Assembly: GCF_000682775.1 (NCBI RefSeq)
Contig: NZ_AWFI01000004.1
Location: forward strand, 23,342 to 87,341
DNA: 64,000 nucleotides
Origin: Hyphomonas sp. L-53-1-40
Lineage (GTDB): Bacteria > Pseudomonadota > Alphaproteobacteria > Caulobacterales > Hyphomonadaceae
Reading direction: 5' to 3'
Below, one piece after another: positions 55,567 to 63,295 of this stretch (position 1 is the stretch's first letter; every line of letters starts with the position of its first letter). The notes beneath the pieces are model-generated. The model made no database searches. It saw only the letters and a program-made list of their open reading frames with translations, and had not been told where the DNA came from. The translations under genes were made by a program, and so were the position numbers.

Positions 55567-56940
55567 ATGCATGTTCTGATTTGCGGTGCGGGCCGCGTAG
55601 GGCACGGAATTGCCCGCCGCTTGGCGCGCGAAAAGCATGATATCACGATCATCGATGAAAACCCGGACTTGGTGGACCAGGTTTCTACCGACTTGGACGT
55701 GCGTGGATTCACGGGCCATGCCGCGCATCCCGATGTGTTGAAGAAGGCGGGCGCGGCTGACTGCGAAATGATTATCGCGGTGACGCATTTCGACGAAATC
55801 AACATGGTGATTTGCCAAATTGCCCACACGCTGTTTTCCGTTCCCTACAAGATCGCGCGTGTGCGAGAGCAATCCTATATTGACCCGGCATGGAAGAATA
55901 TCTTTTCGCGGGAAGGCCTGCCGATCGATATGGTCATCTCGCCAGAAGTTGAAGTTGGCGAGGCAATCCTGCAGCGTTTCCGTACGCCCGGCGCCGTGAT
56001 GAGCGCGACCTTTGGCAAGGGTAAGGTGCGTCTGCTTGGTCTGGAAATCGATGACAGTAACCCGCTGCTGGATACGCCGGTAGACCAGTTGCGGGGCCTG
56101 TTTCCCGACCTCTCAGCCAGAATTGTGGGGATCGGGCGGGGCGACTCGGTTCGCGCGCCTCGCGCAACTGATGTGCTGAAAGTGGGAGATCGTGCCTATG
56201 TTGCCGTTCTGGATGAACATGCCGACCGACTGACATCTATCTTCAACCGGGAATCGGAACAGTCCGGCCATGTCGTGATTGTTGGCGGGGGCAATGTGGG
56301 GCTCTACGTTGCAACCACATTGGAGCGAGAAGGCAAGAACCGTGTTCGCCTCATCGAGCACAATGCGGAACGGGCCAATGAAGTCGTTTCCGAGGTCAAG
56401 CGGACAATCGTCATTCAGGGCGACGGGCTGAACCCTGATATCCTTGCGGAAGCTGGTGCGCCGAAAGCCGACTTCGTGGTTGCGATTACCAATGACGACA
56501 AGGCCAATTTGCTGATTTCCAATTTGGCCAAACGTGCGGGCGCAAAACGTACTCTGGCACTCGTGAATGCGACTGAGCTGGCTGGGCTGGCACGTGACCT
56601 GCGAGTGGATGCTGTTCTCGATCCGCGGGCCCTTACGGTCTCGCAGATCCTGCTGCGCATGCGTCGGGGGCGTATTCTTGGGCTTCAGTCCATTGAAGAC
56701 GGCAAAGCGGAAGTTGCAGAGGGAATAACGCTCGAGTCGTCGTCGCTGATCGGCAAGCCGCTTGGCTATGATGATTTGCCGGAAGGCATGACCGCTGCTG
56801 CTGTCATACGCGGCAAGGAAGTATTCATTGCCGGACCTGATGTTACAGTCCAGGCCGAAGATCATCTGATCATTTTCTATCAGGAAGAGATGGTTCGAAA
56901 GGTTGAAAAGTACTTCCGGGTCAGTCCGGACTTTTTCTAA
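55567..56940 (+). CDS. trkA: Trk potassium uptake regulatory protein TrkA
   Basis: TrkA is the peripheral NAD(H)-binding gating subunit of the Trk K+ transporter. The 457 residues hold two RCK units: RCK_N with ICGAGRVGHGIARRL, RCK_C, then a second RCK_N with IVGGGNVGLYVATTLE and a second RCK_C. It follows ntrX after 22 bases, a conserved alphaproteobacterial arrangement, and precedes trkH by three. Confidence 0.95.
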   Translation: MHVLICGAGRVGHGIARRLAREKHDITIIDENPDLVDQVSTDLDVRGFTGHAAHPDVLKKAGAADCEMIIAVTHFDEINMVICQIAHTLFSVPYKIARVREQSYIDPAWKNIFSREGLPIDMVISPEVEVGEAILQRFRTPGAVMSATFGKGKVRLLGLEIDDSNPLLDTPVDQLRGLFPDLSARIVGIGRGDSVRAPRATDVLKVGDRAYVAVLDEHADRLTSIFNRESEQSGHVVIVGGGNVGLYVATTLEREGKNRVRLIEHNAERANEVVSEVKRTIVIQGDGLNPDILAEAGAPKADFVVAITNDDKANLLISNLAKRAGAKRTLALVNATELAGLARDLRVDAVLDPRALTVSQILLRMRRGRILGLQSIEDGKAEVAEGITLESSSLIGKPLGYDDLPEGMTAAAVIRGKEVFIAGPDVTVQAEDHLIIFYQEEMVRKVEKYFRVSPDFF

Positions 56941-56943
56941 ATC

Positions 56944-58350
56944 ATGTACTACGCTTCTGTCGTCCGCGTTCTTGCTTTCTTACTGCTGATCGTCGCTGCC
57001 GCCAGCATTCCGTCAATCTTCATGGCGATTGCAGCGGGTGAAGATAGCCAGACCTTTGCCTTCGGCACGATGGTCCTGTGTATTGTCGTTGTATCAAGCA
57101 GCGTTCTGCTGCTCACACCCAAACCGGATAGGAAGGCCCGACCCTCCGATGCGTTGGGAACGGTTATCCTGTGGTGGTTTATCACGCCGGTGGCGACTAG
57201 CTTGCCGTTTGTGCTGGGGGTCGAAAACGATAGCGTTCTCAGCGCGATACATGAGGCGACTGCTTGTCTTACGACCACCGGGCAATCGGTCATTTCTGTC
57301 CAGAACAATGAGTGGCCAATCAGCCTGGTTGTATGGCGCGGCATGCTGCACCTATTGGGAGGACTCGCCACCATAACGGTAGCTGCCAGCGTGTTGGCTG
57401 CGCTCAATCTCGGCGGTCCGGGCATTCATCGAACCGTCTTGTTTACCGTGCCGGAAACAAGCTTCTTCAATGCTGTCCCGCGCGTCGCCCGCGTGGTCAG
57501 CATATTGATGGTAATTTCAATACTCGCCCTGTTCTCCGCTCTGGTCTTCATGGGGGTTCCGGCCGAACGCGCCTTGGGCGACTCGGTGAGTGCGCTGACA
57601 ACTGGCCTGGTGCACCCACAAGGCATCATGCGCGCACCACTGGACACGGGACCATCTATCGTTTTGGGCATTGGTCTACTAGTTGGAGCCATGGGCCTGG
57701 CGATCTGGTTGCCGCTGAAGGACCGGAAGCCTCTCAAAGCTGTTACGGACCCTGAAGTTACACTTTTCGTAGGATTGCTATTCGTATTTGTCGGTTTTGC
57801 GGTGGCGTCCGATCTCAATGTAACCGAGGGATTGTCTTGGGCTTTGTCAGCCTTGTCGACGTCCGGCCTCTCTCTGTCTGACCCTGCAGATTACAACCGC
57901 ATTCCTCTCCCTGTACTGGTTTTGCCGGCCTTGATCGGCGGGTCGGCGCTGTCAGCAGCGGGCGGAGTCAAAATTGCGCGTTTCATTGTGCTGGCCCGAA
58001 GGGCTGGTCAGGAATTCCGTCAACTCGGATATCGCCAGTCGGTCTTGGGATTTCGTTTCCGGGATCGGGAATTGAACGAACGAAGCGTGATAGGGGTCTG
58101 GGTTTACCTGATCGGTTACGTACTCTCGGTATTCCTGCTCATGTCCGGTTTTGCCTTTCTGGGGCTGGATTTCATCCCGGCCATACGTCTCTCTATTGGC
58201 GGTCTGACCAATTCAGCAGCCGTACTGGGGAGCTATCCGGTGGACTTAACTGGGCCTGCGCAAGCATTGATCATTTTTTCAATGATTCTCGGGCGATTGG
58301 AGGTTTTAGCCCTGATTCCAGCCCTTTCCCTCAGCTTTTGGAGGGGGTAA
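56944..58350 (+). CDS. trkH: Trk potassium transporter membrane subunit TrkH
   Basis: A 468-residue polytopic K+ transporter subunit. The selectivity-filter-like loops are recognisable: EATACLTTTGQSV, VSALTTGLVHPQGI, LSALSTSGLSL and IGGLTNSAAVLGSYP, each following a membrane helix. It forms a complex with TrkA encoded just upstream. Confidence 0.93.
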   Translation: MYYASVVRVLAFLLLIVAAASIPSIFMAIAAGEDSQTFAFGTMVLCIVVVSSSVLLLTPKPDRKARPSDALGTVILWWFITPVATSLPFVLGVENDSVLSAIHEATACLTTTGQSVISVQNNEWPISLVVWRGMLHLLGGLATITVAASVLAALNLGGPGIHRTVLFTVPETSFFNAVPRVARVVSILMVISILALFSALVFMGVPAERALGDSVSALTTGLVHPQGIMRAPLDTGPSIVLGIGLLVGAMGLAIWLPLKDRKPLKAVTDPEVTLFVGLLFVFVGFAVASDLNVTEGLSWALSALSTSGLSLSDPADYNRIPLPVLVLPALIGGSALSAAGGVKIARFIVLARRAGQEFRQLGYRQSVLGFRFRDRELNERSVIGVWVYLIGYVLSVFLLMSGFAFLGLDFIPAIRLSIGGLTNSAAVLGSYPVDLTGPAQALIIFSMILGRLEVLALIPALSLSFWRG

Positions 58351-58429
58351 CGGCTGTTCGCACTTGCACTGAAGCTGTAATCCCGTTAGCGCGACACATA
58401 ACAAGAACAGGCCAGATTGGATTCCCGTC

Positions 58430-58678
58430 ATGTCCGCCGACAAAAAACAGAATTTGCAAGACACCTTCCTGAATGCCGTCCGGAAGTCCCGGACCCCACT
58501 GACAGTCTTCTTGGTCAATGGCGTTAAACTTCAGGGTGTGGTGACTTGGTTTGACAATTTCTGTGTTCTGCTTCGCGGTGACGGACGCCCACCACAGCTT
58601 GTTTACAAGCACGCCATCTCTACAATTGCTCCAAGCGCCCCGGTGCAGTTGTTTGATGAGGAAATGGATGCGGACTAG
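58430..58678 (+). CDS. hfq: RNA chaperone Hfq
   Basis: Hfq is a hexameric Sm-like protein that pairs small RNAs with mRNAs. The 82 residues have Sm1 ([28 protein letters not shown]) and Sm2 (LVYKHAIST), with Gln in the uridine-binding site of the proximal face near the start. hflX follows after six bases. Because Hfq is present, trans-acting sRNAs are expected in this genome. Confidence 0.97.
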   Translation: MSADKKQNLQDTFLNAVRKSRTPLTVFLVNGVKLQGVVTWFDNFCVLLRGDGRPPQLVYKHAISTIAPSAPVQLFDEEMDAD

Positions 58679-58684
58679 GCCATT

Positions 58685-60001
58685 TTGACTGACAGGATGA
58701 TTGATCGCACGCCAGTGCCCGAGGTGGCTGGCGTGATTATCCCTTGGTTTACACCTGCAAACAGACCCACCGAAGACCGTCTGCAAGAAACGGCAGGCCT
58801 CGTGGAAGCGCTTGGCTGTGAGTTGGCCTTCCTGCGTGCTGAACATGTTCGCAAGGTAAACTCATCGGTCTTGCTGTCGGGAGGTATTCTTGATCGATTA
58901 GCCGAAGGCCTCCGCCAGAATGATTGCACTGTAGCTGTCATAGACGGCGACCTGACACCGGTTCAGCAACGCAACCTCGAGCGCAAGCTTGAAGTGAAAG
59001 TTATCGATCGTACGGGTCTGATCCTCGAGATTTTCGGTTTGCGCGCCCGGACCAAGGAGGGCCGTCTTCAGGTCGAATTGGCCCGTCTCCTTTACGAGCG
59101 GTCGCGACTGGTGCGGACCTGGACCCACCTTGAGCGCCAGAGGGGCGGTGGCGGCTTCCTGTCTGGCCCCGGTGAAAGCCAGCTCGAAGCAGACCGGCGG
59201 ATGCTGGACGACAAGATCCTGCGCCTGCGGCGCGACCTGGACGATGTGAAACGAACGCGGGCTGTTCAGAGAGCAGGGCGCAAACGCAGCGGCAAGCCGG
59301 TGATCGCGCTGGTCGGCTATACCAATGCCGGCAAGTCGACCCTGTTCAACCAGATGTCCGGCGCTGACGTGTTTGCCCGGGACATGCCGTTTGCGACGCT
59401 GGACCCAACGATCCGCCGGTTCGACTTGCCCACGCTTGGCGAAGCGGCCTTGATCGACACTGTGGGGTTCATCACCGATTTGCCGACCCATTTGATCGAC
59501 AGTTTCCAAGCGACGCTGGAAGAGGCGATGCAGGCGGACCTCCTCGTTCATGTGCGCGACCGGTCGAGCCGGGCAGACCTGGAACAGGCCGAAGATGTGA
59601 TGATCGTATTAGAGCAATTGGAGGCCGAGACCGGCCTGCCATTGCCGCCCATGATTGAGGTCTGGAACAAGGCCGACCTGCTTCCGGATGATCGTGCCGA
59701 GGCGCTCGCCTTCTCTGCGCGTGGGCCACTCGATACACCGGCTGTGCTTGTTTCGGCGTTGACGGGGACGGGGGTCGACGAGCTGCTCGATCTCATTGAG
59801 GCCGTTCTGTTGAAGGGCGCGACCGAGATTGAGTTGGAGCTGGGGGCAAAGGATGGGCGGGCCCGGGCCTGGTTGCACCGCAACGGGGAAGTCCTTTCGG
59901 AGACGACATTGGACAGCGGGAACGTTGTGATGACAGCGCGCCTGCCCAATGACAGGCTGGGTCAATTCTATTCCGAATTTCCGGACTTTAATCCTGCCTG
60001 A
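58685..60001 (+). CDS. hflX: GTPase HflX
   Basis: HflX is a ribosome-associated GTPase that splits stalled ribosomes under stress. The 438 residues have the N-terminal domain (ERKLEVKVIDRTGLILEIF, then GGGGFLSGPGESQLEADRR) and the G domain: G1 GYTNAGKSTL, G3 DTVGFITDLP, G4 NKADLL. The start is TTG 58685 or ATG 58697; neither has a strong ribosome-binding site. It converges on mazG with a 14-base overlap. Confidence 0.95.
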   Translation: MTDRMIDRTPVPEVAGVIIPWFTPANRPTEDRLQETAGLVEALGCELAFLRAEHVRKVNSSVLLSGGILDRLAEGLRQNDCTVAVIDGDLTPVQQRNLERKLEVKVIDRTGLILEIFGLRARTKEGRLQVELARLLYERSRLVRTWTHLERQRGGGGFLSGPGESQLEADRRMLDDKILRLRRDLDDVKRTRAVQRAGRKRSGKPVIALVGYTNAGKSTLFNQMSGADVFARDMPFATLDPTIRRFDLPTLGEAALIDTVGFITDLPTHLIDSFQATLEEAMQADLLVHVRDRSSRADLEQAEDVMIVLEQLEAETGLPLPPMIEVWNKADLLPDDRAEALAFSARGPLDTPAVLVSALTGTGVDELLDLIEAVLLKGATEIELELGAKDGRARAWLHRNGEVLSETTLDSGNVVMTARLPNDRLGQFYSEFPDFNPA

Positions 60002-60824
60002 CGCGCTCCTGCTGTTTCACCCGCTGCCATAGAGATTCCTGCGCGTCGATATCGAGCGCTGCAAAGTCCTGACCATCCTGTTCAGCGAGTCCTTCCATAG
60101 CGCGGAAGCGGCGTTCAAATTTGGCATTGGCGCGTCGCAGGGCCTGTTCCGGATCCACATTAAGGCGGCGGCTGAGATTGGCCGCAACGAACAGTAGATC
60201 GCCCAATTCGTCTTCTATCTTGTCCGGGTCGCCGGTTTCGATGGCTTCGCGTACCTCGCCGGTTTCCTCAGCCAACTTGTCGAAGATGTCGTCAGCCTCG
60301 GTCCAGTCAAAACCCACTCGCGCTGCCCGTTTCTGGAGTTTCTCGGCTCGTAGCAAGGCTGGCAGCGCGAGTGCAACGCCATCAAGTGCGCTGGCGGGGT
60401 CTTCGGGGCGTCCTTTGCCAGCGCGTTCTTGCGCCTTGATCACTTCCCATGCGGCGACCTGTTGATCCTCCGTCCTTGAGCTTTCATCGCCAAACACGTG
60501 CGGATGACGCCGAATCATTTTTGCATTGACCGCCTCGATCACATCCGTAATCTCGAAGGTGCCAGCTTCTCTGGCCATCTGACTGTGGAAAACGACCTGA
60601 AAGAGCAGGTCACCCAGTTCTTCCTTCAGCTCCTCCATATCCGCGCGCTGGATGGCATCGGCGACCTCGTAGGCTTCCTCAATTGTATAGGGCGCAATCG
60701 TCGAAAAGTTCTGTGCAACATCCCATGCGCAGCCTGTGTTCTTGTCTCGAAGTTTTGCCATGATGTCGATCAGGCGAGCCATGGCTTCGGTGGCAACGGA
60801 AGGGGAATTGAGGTCGTTGGTCAT
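59988..60824 (-). CDS. mazG: nucleoside triphosphate pyrophosphohydrolase MazG
   Basis: MazG hydrolyses NTPs to NMPs and pyrophosphate, limiting (p)ppGpp or damaged nucleotides. The 278 residues carry two MazG repeats, each with the metal-binding ExxE helix: EELKEELGDLLFQVVFHSQ and EDELGDLLFVAANLSR. CAWDVAQNFSTIAPYTIEEAYEV is the conserved N-terminus. Length is normal. Confidence 0.95.
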   Translation of the reverse strand: MTNDLNSPSVATEAMARLIDIMAKLRDKNTGCAWDVAQNFSTIAPYTIEEAYEVADAIQRADMEELKEELGDLLFQVVFHSQMAREAGTFEITDVIEAVNAKMIRRHPHVFGDESSRTEDQQVAAWEVIKAQERAGKGRPEDPASALDGVALALPALLRAEKLQKRAARVGFDWTEADDIFDKLAEETGEVREAIETGDPDKIEDELGDLLFVAANLSRRLNVDPEQALRRANAKFERRFRAMEGLAEQDGQDFAALDIDAQESLWQRVKQQERVRQD

Positions 60825-61071
60825 TTGAATCGACTAACCTGACTCTCCAACGGAATCGACCGATTGATTGACAATATGTCGATGTCGCGTGACCTGAGTG
60901 CCGGGTATATCGGTGTGGCATTGCATACGCCTCGTGTCTGGGCTCCGGTTCGATCTGCCAGGCATGCCCGAGAGACAGGTGCACAGCCGATTGCAAAGCT
61001 TGCTGGTTTGTCGGCGGACGAGTCGCTACGATGGGCCGGATTTGCGTAATCAGCCGAAACGAGGATGCTTG
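60825..61071. other. intergenic region between mazG and the SMP-30 gene
   Basis: This 247-base gap between divergent genes shows no credible gene. A TTGACA hexamer at 60868-60873 could be a -35 element for the rightward gene, but no clear -10 element follows. Confidence 0.3.
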
Positions 61072-61953
61072 ATGTTCATGACGCCCGAATGTGTTGCGCC
61101 GACAGGATGCACGCTAGGTGAGGGGCCGCTCTGGAGCCCATCGGAAGGCTTCCTTTGGTGGGTGGATATCAAGCGAGCGAAACTGCATAGGTTCAATCCA
61201 AGAACCGGCAATACACGTCGCTATGACTTGCCTATAAAAGCCAGTACCCTCGCTCTGTATGATGGTAGCATACTTATGGCCGGTGACCGGGAAATCGGAG
61301 TCTACGACCCGTCGACCGAAGCCTATGATCGACTTGCCGTGCTGGCTGAGGAGCCGGAAACAAATCGCACGAATGACGGCGGCATCGCGCCGGACGGGTC
61401 CCTATGGTTCGGTACAATGGACGAATCCGAAAAGGAACCGAAGGGTGGCTACTACAAATTCAGCCTGGATGGGTCAGTTGACGCGCTACGCCTGCCATCG
61501 GTCCTGATTACCAATACGTTCCAATTTTCTCCAGACGGACGGAAGTTCTACACATGCGATTCTGCAGAACAGGAAATTCTGTCTTTTGATCATGATCTGG
61601 AGACCGGCAAGCTGTCCGGGCGAAAGGTTTTATCTGATACTTTCGAGCTAGCGGGCTATCCAGATGGTTCGGCCATTGATTCGGAAGGCTGTCTTTGGAC
61701 CTGTTTGTGGGATGCATCTCGAGTCATTCGACTGACCCCGGATGGAGAGATTGACCGGATGATCGTTCTTGCGGCAACACGCCCGACCAGCGTGGCGTTT
61801 GGAGATGACGACTTGAAGACGCTGTTCATAACGACCGCGCGATCCGGCTTGTCCTTTCCGCAGCTGGATGCCCGACCCTTATCAGGCAGCCTGTTTGCGA
61901 TTCGGGTGGATGTTCCGGGTTTGCCGCCTCGCGAATTTGGCAAACCGCTTTGA
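61072..61953 (+). CDS. SMP-30/gluconolactonase family protein
   Basis: A 293-residue six-bladed propeller lactonase-like protein. Metal-site residues are in place: Glu in TLGEGPLWSP, Asn in NRTNDGGIAPDGSLWFGTMD and Asp in GYPDGSAIDSEGCLW. Family members hydrolyse sugar lactones or related esters in the cytoplasm. ATG 61072 has GAGG seven bases upstream; earlier in-frame starts lack support. No sugar pathway neighbours are present. Confidence 0.88.
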   Translation: MFMTPECVAPTGCTLGEGPLWSPSEGFLWWVDIKRAKLHRFNPRTGNTRRYDLPIKASTLALYDGSILMAGDREIGVYDPSTEAYDRLAVLAEEPETNRTNDGGIAPDGSLWFGTMDESEKEPKGGYYKFSLDGSVDALRLPSVLITNTFQFSPDGRKFYTCDSAEQEILSFDHDLETGKLSGRKVLSDTFELAGYPDGSAIDSEGCLWTCLWDASRVIRLTPDGEIDRMIVLAATRPTSVAFGDDDLKTLFITTARSGLSFPQLDARPLSGSLFAIRVDVPGLPPREFGKPL

Positions 61954-62079
61954 ACTCAAGCGTTCCCTTGCAGGACCTGCACAAGACACCACCTAGCCTA
62001 GACAATGCCAGCAGTGTACTTAACCGTGGACGTGGCGGCTCAAAACCGCTAACTCCCCGCTTTTCAAGAGAGAGTCGGA

Positions 62080-62289
62080 ATGGCCGATAAGGTGAAAAAG
62101 AAACGCGTAGGTCCTATTACCTTCTTTCGGCAGGTTCGTGCCGAAGGGAACAAGGTGACGTGGACGTCCCGTCAGGAAACGATCCAGGCGACGATTTTTG
62201 TCGTTATCATGTCTATCCTGATCGCCCTTTTTCTGTTCTTAGCCGATTTCGTCATCAATTTGGCCGTTAAGGCGATAACGGGCCTCTGA
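62080..62289 (+). CDS. secE: preprotein translocase subunit SecE
   Basis: SecE is the small clamp subunit of SecYEG. The 69-residue product has a basic N-terminus, the conserved FFRQVRAEGNKVTWTSRQET and one membrane helix (about 38-60). nusG follows after 46 bases, the near-universal order. Confidence 0.94.
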   Translation: MADKVKKKRVGPITFFRQVRAEGNKVTWTSRQETIQATIFVVIMSILIALFLFLADFVINLAVKAITGL

Positions 62290-62305
62290 GACCAGAACGG
62301 CCCGT
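62278..62305 (+). other. hairpin across the secE stop codon
   Basis: ACGGGCC (62278-62284) and GGCCCGT (62299-62305) form a perfect seven-base stem that spans the secE stop codon. No T-run follows, so it is not a terminator; it may be a processing or mRNA-stability element between secE and nusG. Confidence 0.5.
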
Positions 62306-62335
62306 CAACATTTCATTAGGGAGCGCGTAGGCCTC

Positions 62336-62878
62336 ATGGCTGAAGCCAAATGGTACATTGTCCATGCTTATTCCAACTTCGAGAAGAAGGTCGCTTCGAC
62401 CATTCTCGAACAAGCGGAACGCAAAGGACTGGCAGACCTGATTGAAGACATGCAGGTGCCGACCGAAGAAGTCGTCGAAGTCGCGCGCGGTAAGAAGAAG
62501 ACCGTCGAGCGCCGGTACTTCCCGGGCTATGTCCTTATGAAGGCCGTCATGACGGATGATGTCTATCACCTCGTGAAAGATACGCCGAAAGTGTCGGGCT
62601 TCCTCGGCGCAGAAGGTGGCAAGAAACCCCTTCCAGTTCGCCAGCGTGAAGTTGATCGCATTCTTGGTTCCTCTACCGACTCAGCTGCCGAGCGTCCGCG
62701 TCCGCAGATTTCCTTCGAAATCGGCGAACAGGTTCAGGTCAACGATGGTCCGTTTCAGGGCTTTGAAGGTTCTGTTGAAGAAATCGATGAGGAAAACGGT
62801 CGCCTCAAGGTCACGGTTTCCATTTTCGGCCGTGGAACACCGGTCGATCTCGAGTTCGAGCAAGTCGCTAAAGTCTGA
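62336..62878 (+). CDS. nusG: transcription termination/antitermination factor NusG
   Basis: NusG binds RNA polymerase and couples it to Rho or ribosomes. The 180 residues have the NGN domain (KWYIVHAYSNFEKKVA, then FPGYVLMKAVMTDD) and the KOW domain (GEQVQVNDGPFQGFEGSVEEIDEENGRLKV). Normally rplK-rplA follow; here tRNA-His and an outer-membrane protein gene follow instead. Confidence 0.97.
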   Translation: MAEAKWYIVHAYSNFEKKVASTILEQAERKGLADLIEDMQVPTEEVVEVARGKKKTVERRYFPGYVLMKAVMTDDVYHLVKDTPKVSGFLGAEGGKKPLPVRQREVDRILGSSTDSAAERPRPQISFEIGEQVQVNDGPFQGFEGSVEEIDEENGRLKVTVSIFGRGTPVDLEFEQVAKV

Positions 62879-62940
62879 TTTGTCAGACGAATCAGGTAGA
62901 GCGCAGTTCGCTACCGGGTTTTGCTTGAAACAAAACGAAT

Positions 62941-62960
62941 TGAGCGGTATTTCCCGCTCA
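62941..62960 (+). other. hairpin between nusG and tRNA-His
   Basis: TGAGCGG (62941-62947) and CCGCTCA (62954-62960) form a perfect seven-base stem with a six-base loop, ending four bases before the tRNA. The T-run needed for a terminator is missing; it could be a processing signal for the tRNA 5' end. Confidence 0.5.
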
Positions 62961-62964
62961 TCGT

Positions 62965-63041
62965 GCCGCCTTAGCTCAGTTGGTTAGAGCACTAGATTGT
63001 GGATCTAGGGGTCCCCCGTTCGAGCCGGGGAGGCGGTACCA
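62965..63041 (+). tRNA. tRNA-His (anticodon GTG)
   Basis: A complete cloverleaf of 76 bases plus the last A of CCA is visible. The acceptor stem is GCCGCCT/AGGCGGT with a G1-T72 wobble; the D-arm GCTC...GAGC, anticodon stem CTAGA/TCTAG around TTGTGGA, and T-arm CCCCC-GTTCGAG-CCGGGG follow. The anticodon GTG reads His. Base 73 is A and CCA is encoded (63039-63041). The usual encoded G-1 is absent (a T precedes), as is known for alphaproteobacterial tRNA-His. A T-run follows directly. Confidence 0.95.
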
Positions 63042-63295
63042 TTTTTTCTTGTCAATTGTTCCCGACCATTGAAAACATTGGCAATTTGCAAGTTCCAAAA
63101 GTTTGACGAACCGGCAACAATCTGTTGCAATTGGGTCGCGGTTATAAAAAATGCCGCTATTCAACTGATACGCGACTCTAATAGGGCTCGAAGTATCTGA
63201 TAAATGAGTTTATTCAGGAACCATACGTGGTTTAACCCGTATGAACCTGCGGCCGAGGACAATCCCGTCATTCGGCACACAAAAGGGGATTGAGT
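63042..63295. other. leader/promoter region of the outer-membrane protein gene
   Basis: No gene is visible in this 254-base gap. The first bases after the tRNA are a T-run. The part from about 63160 to 63240 is AT-rich and is the likely promoter and leader of the barrel gene; I cannot fix -35/-10 elements. Confidence 0.35.
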
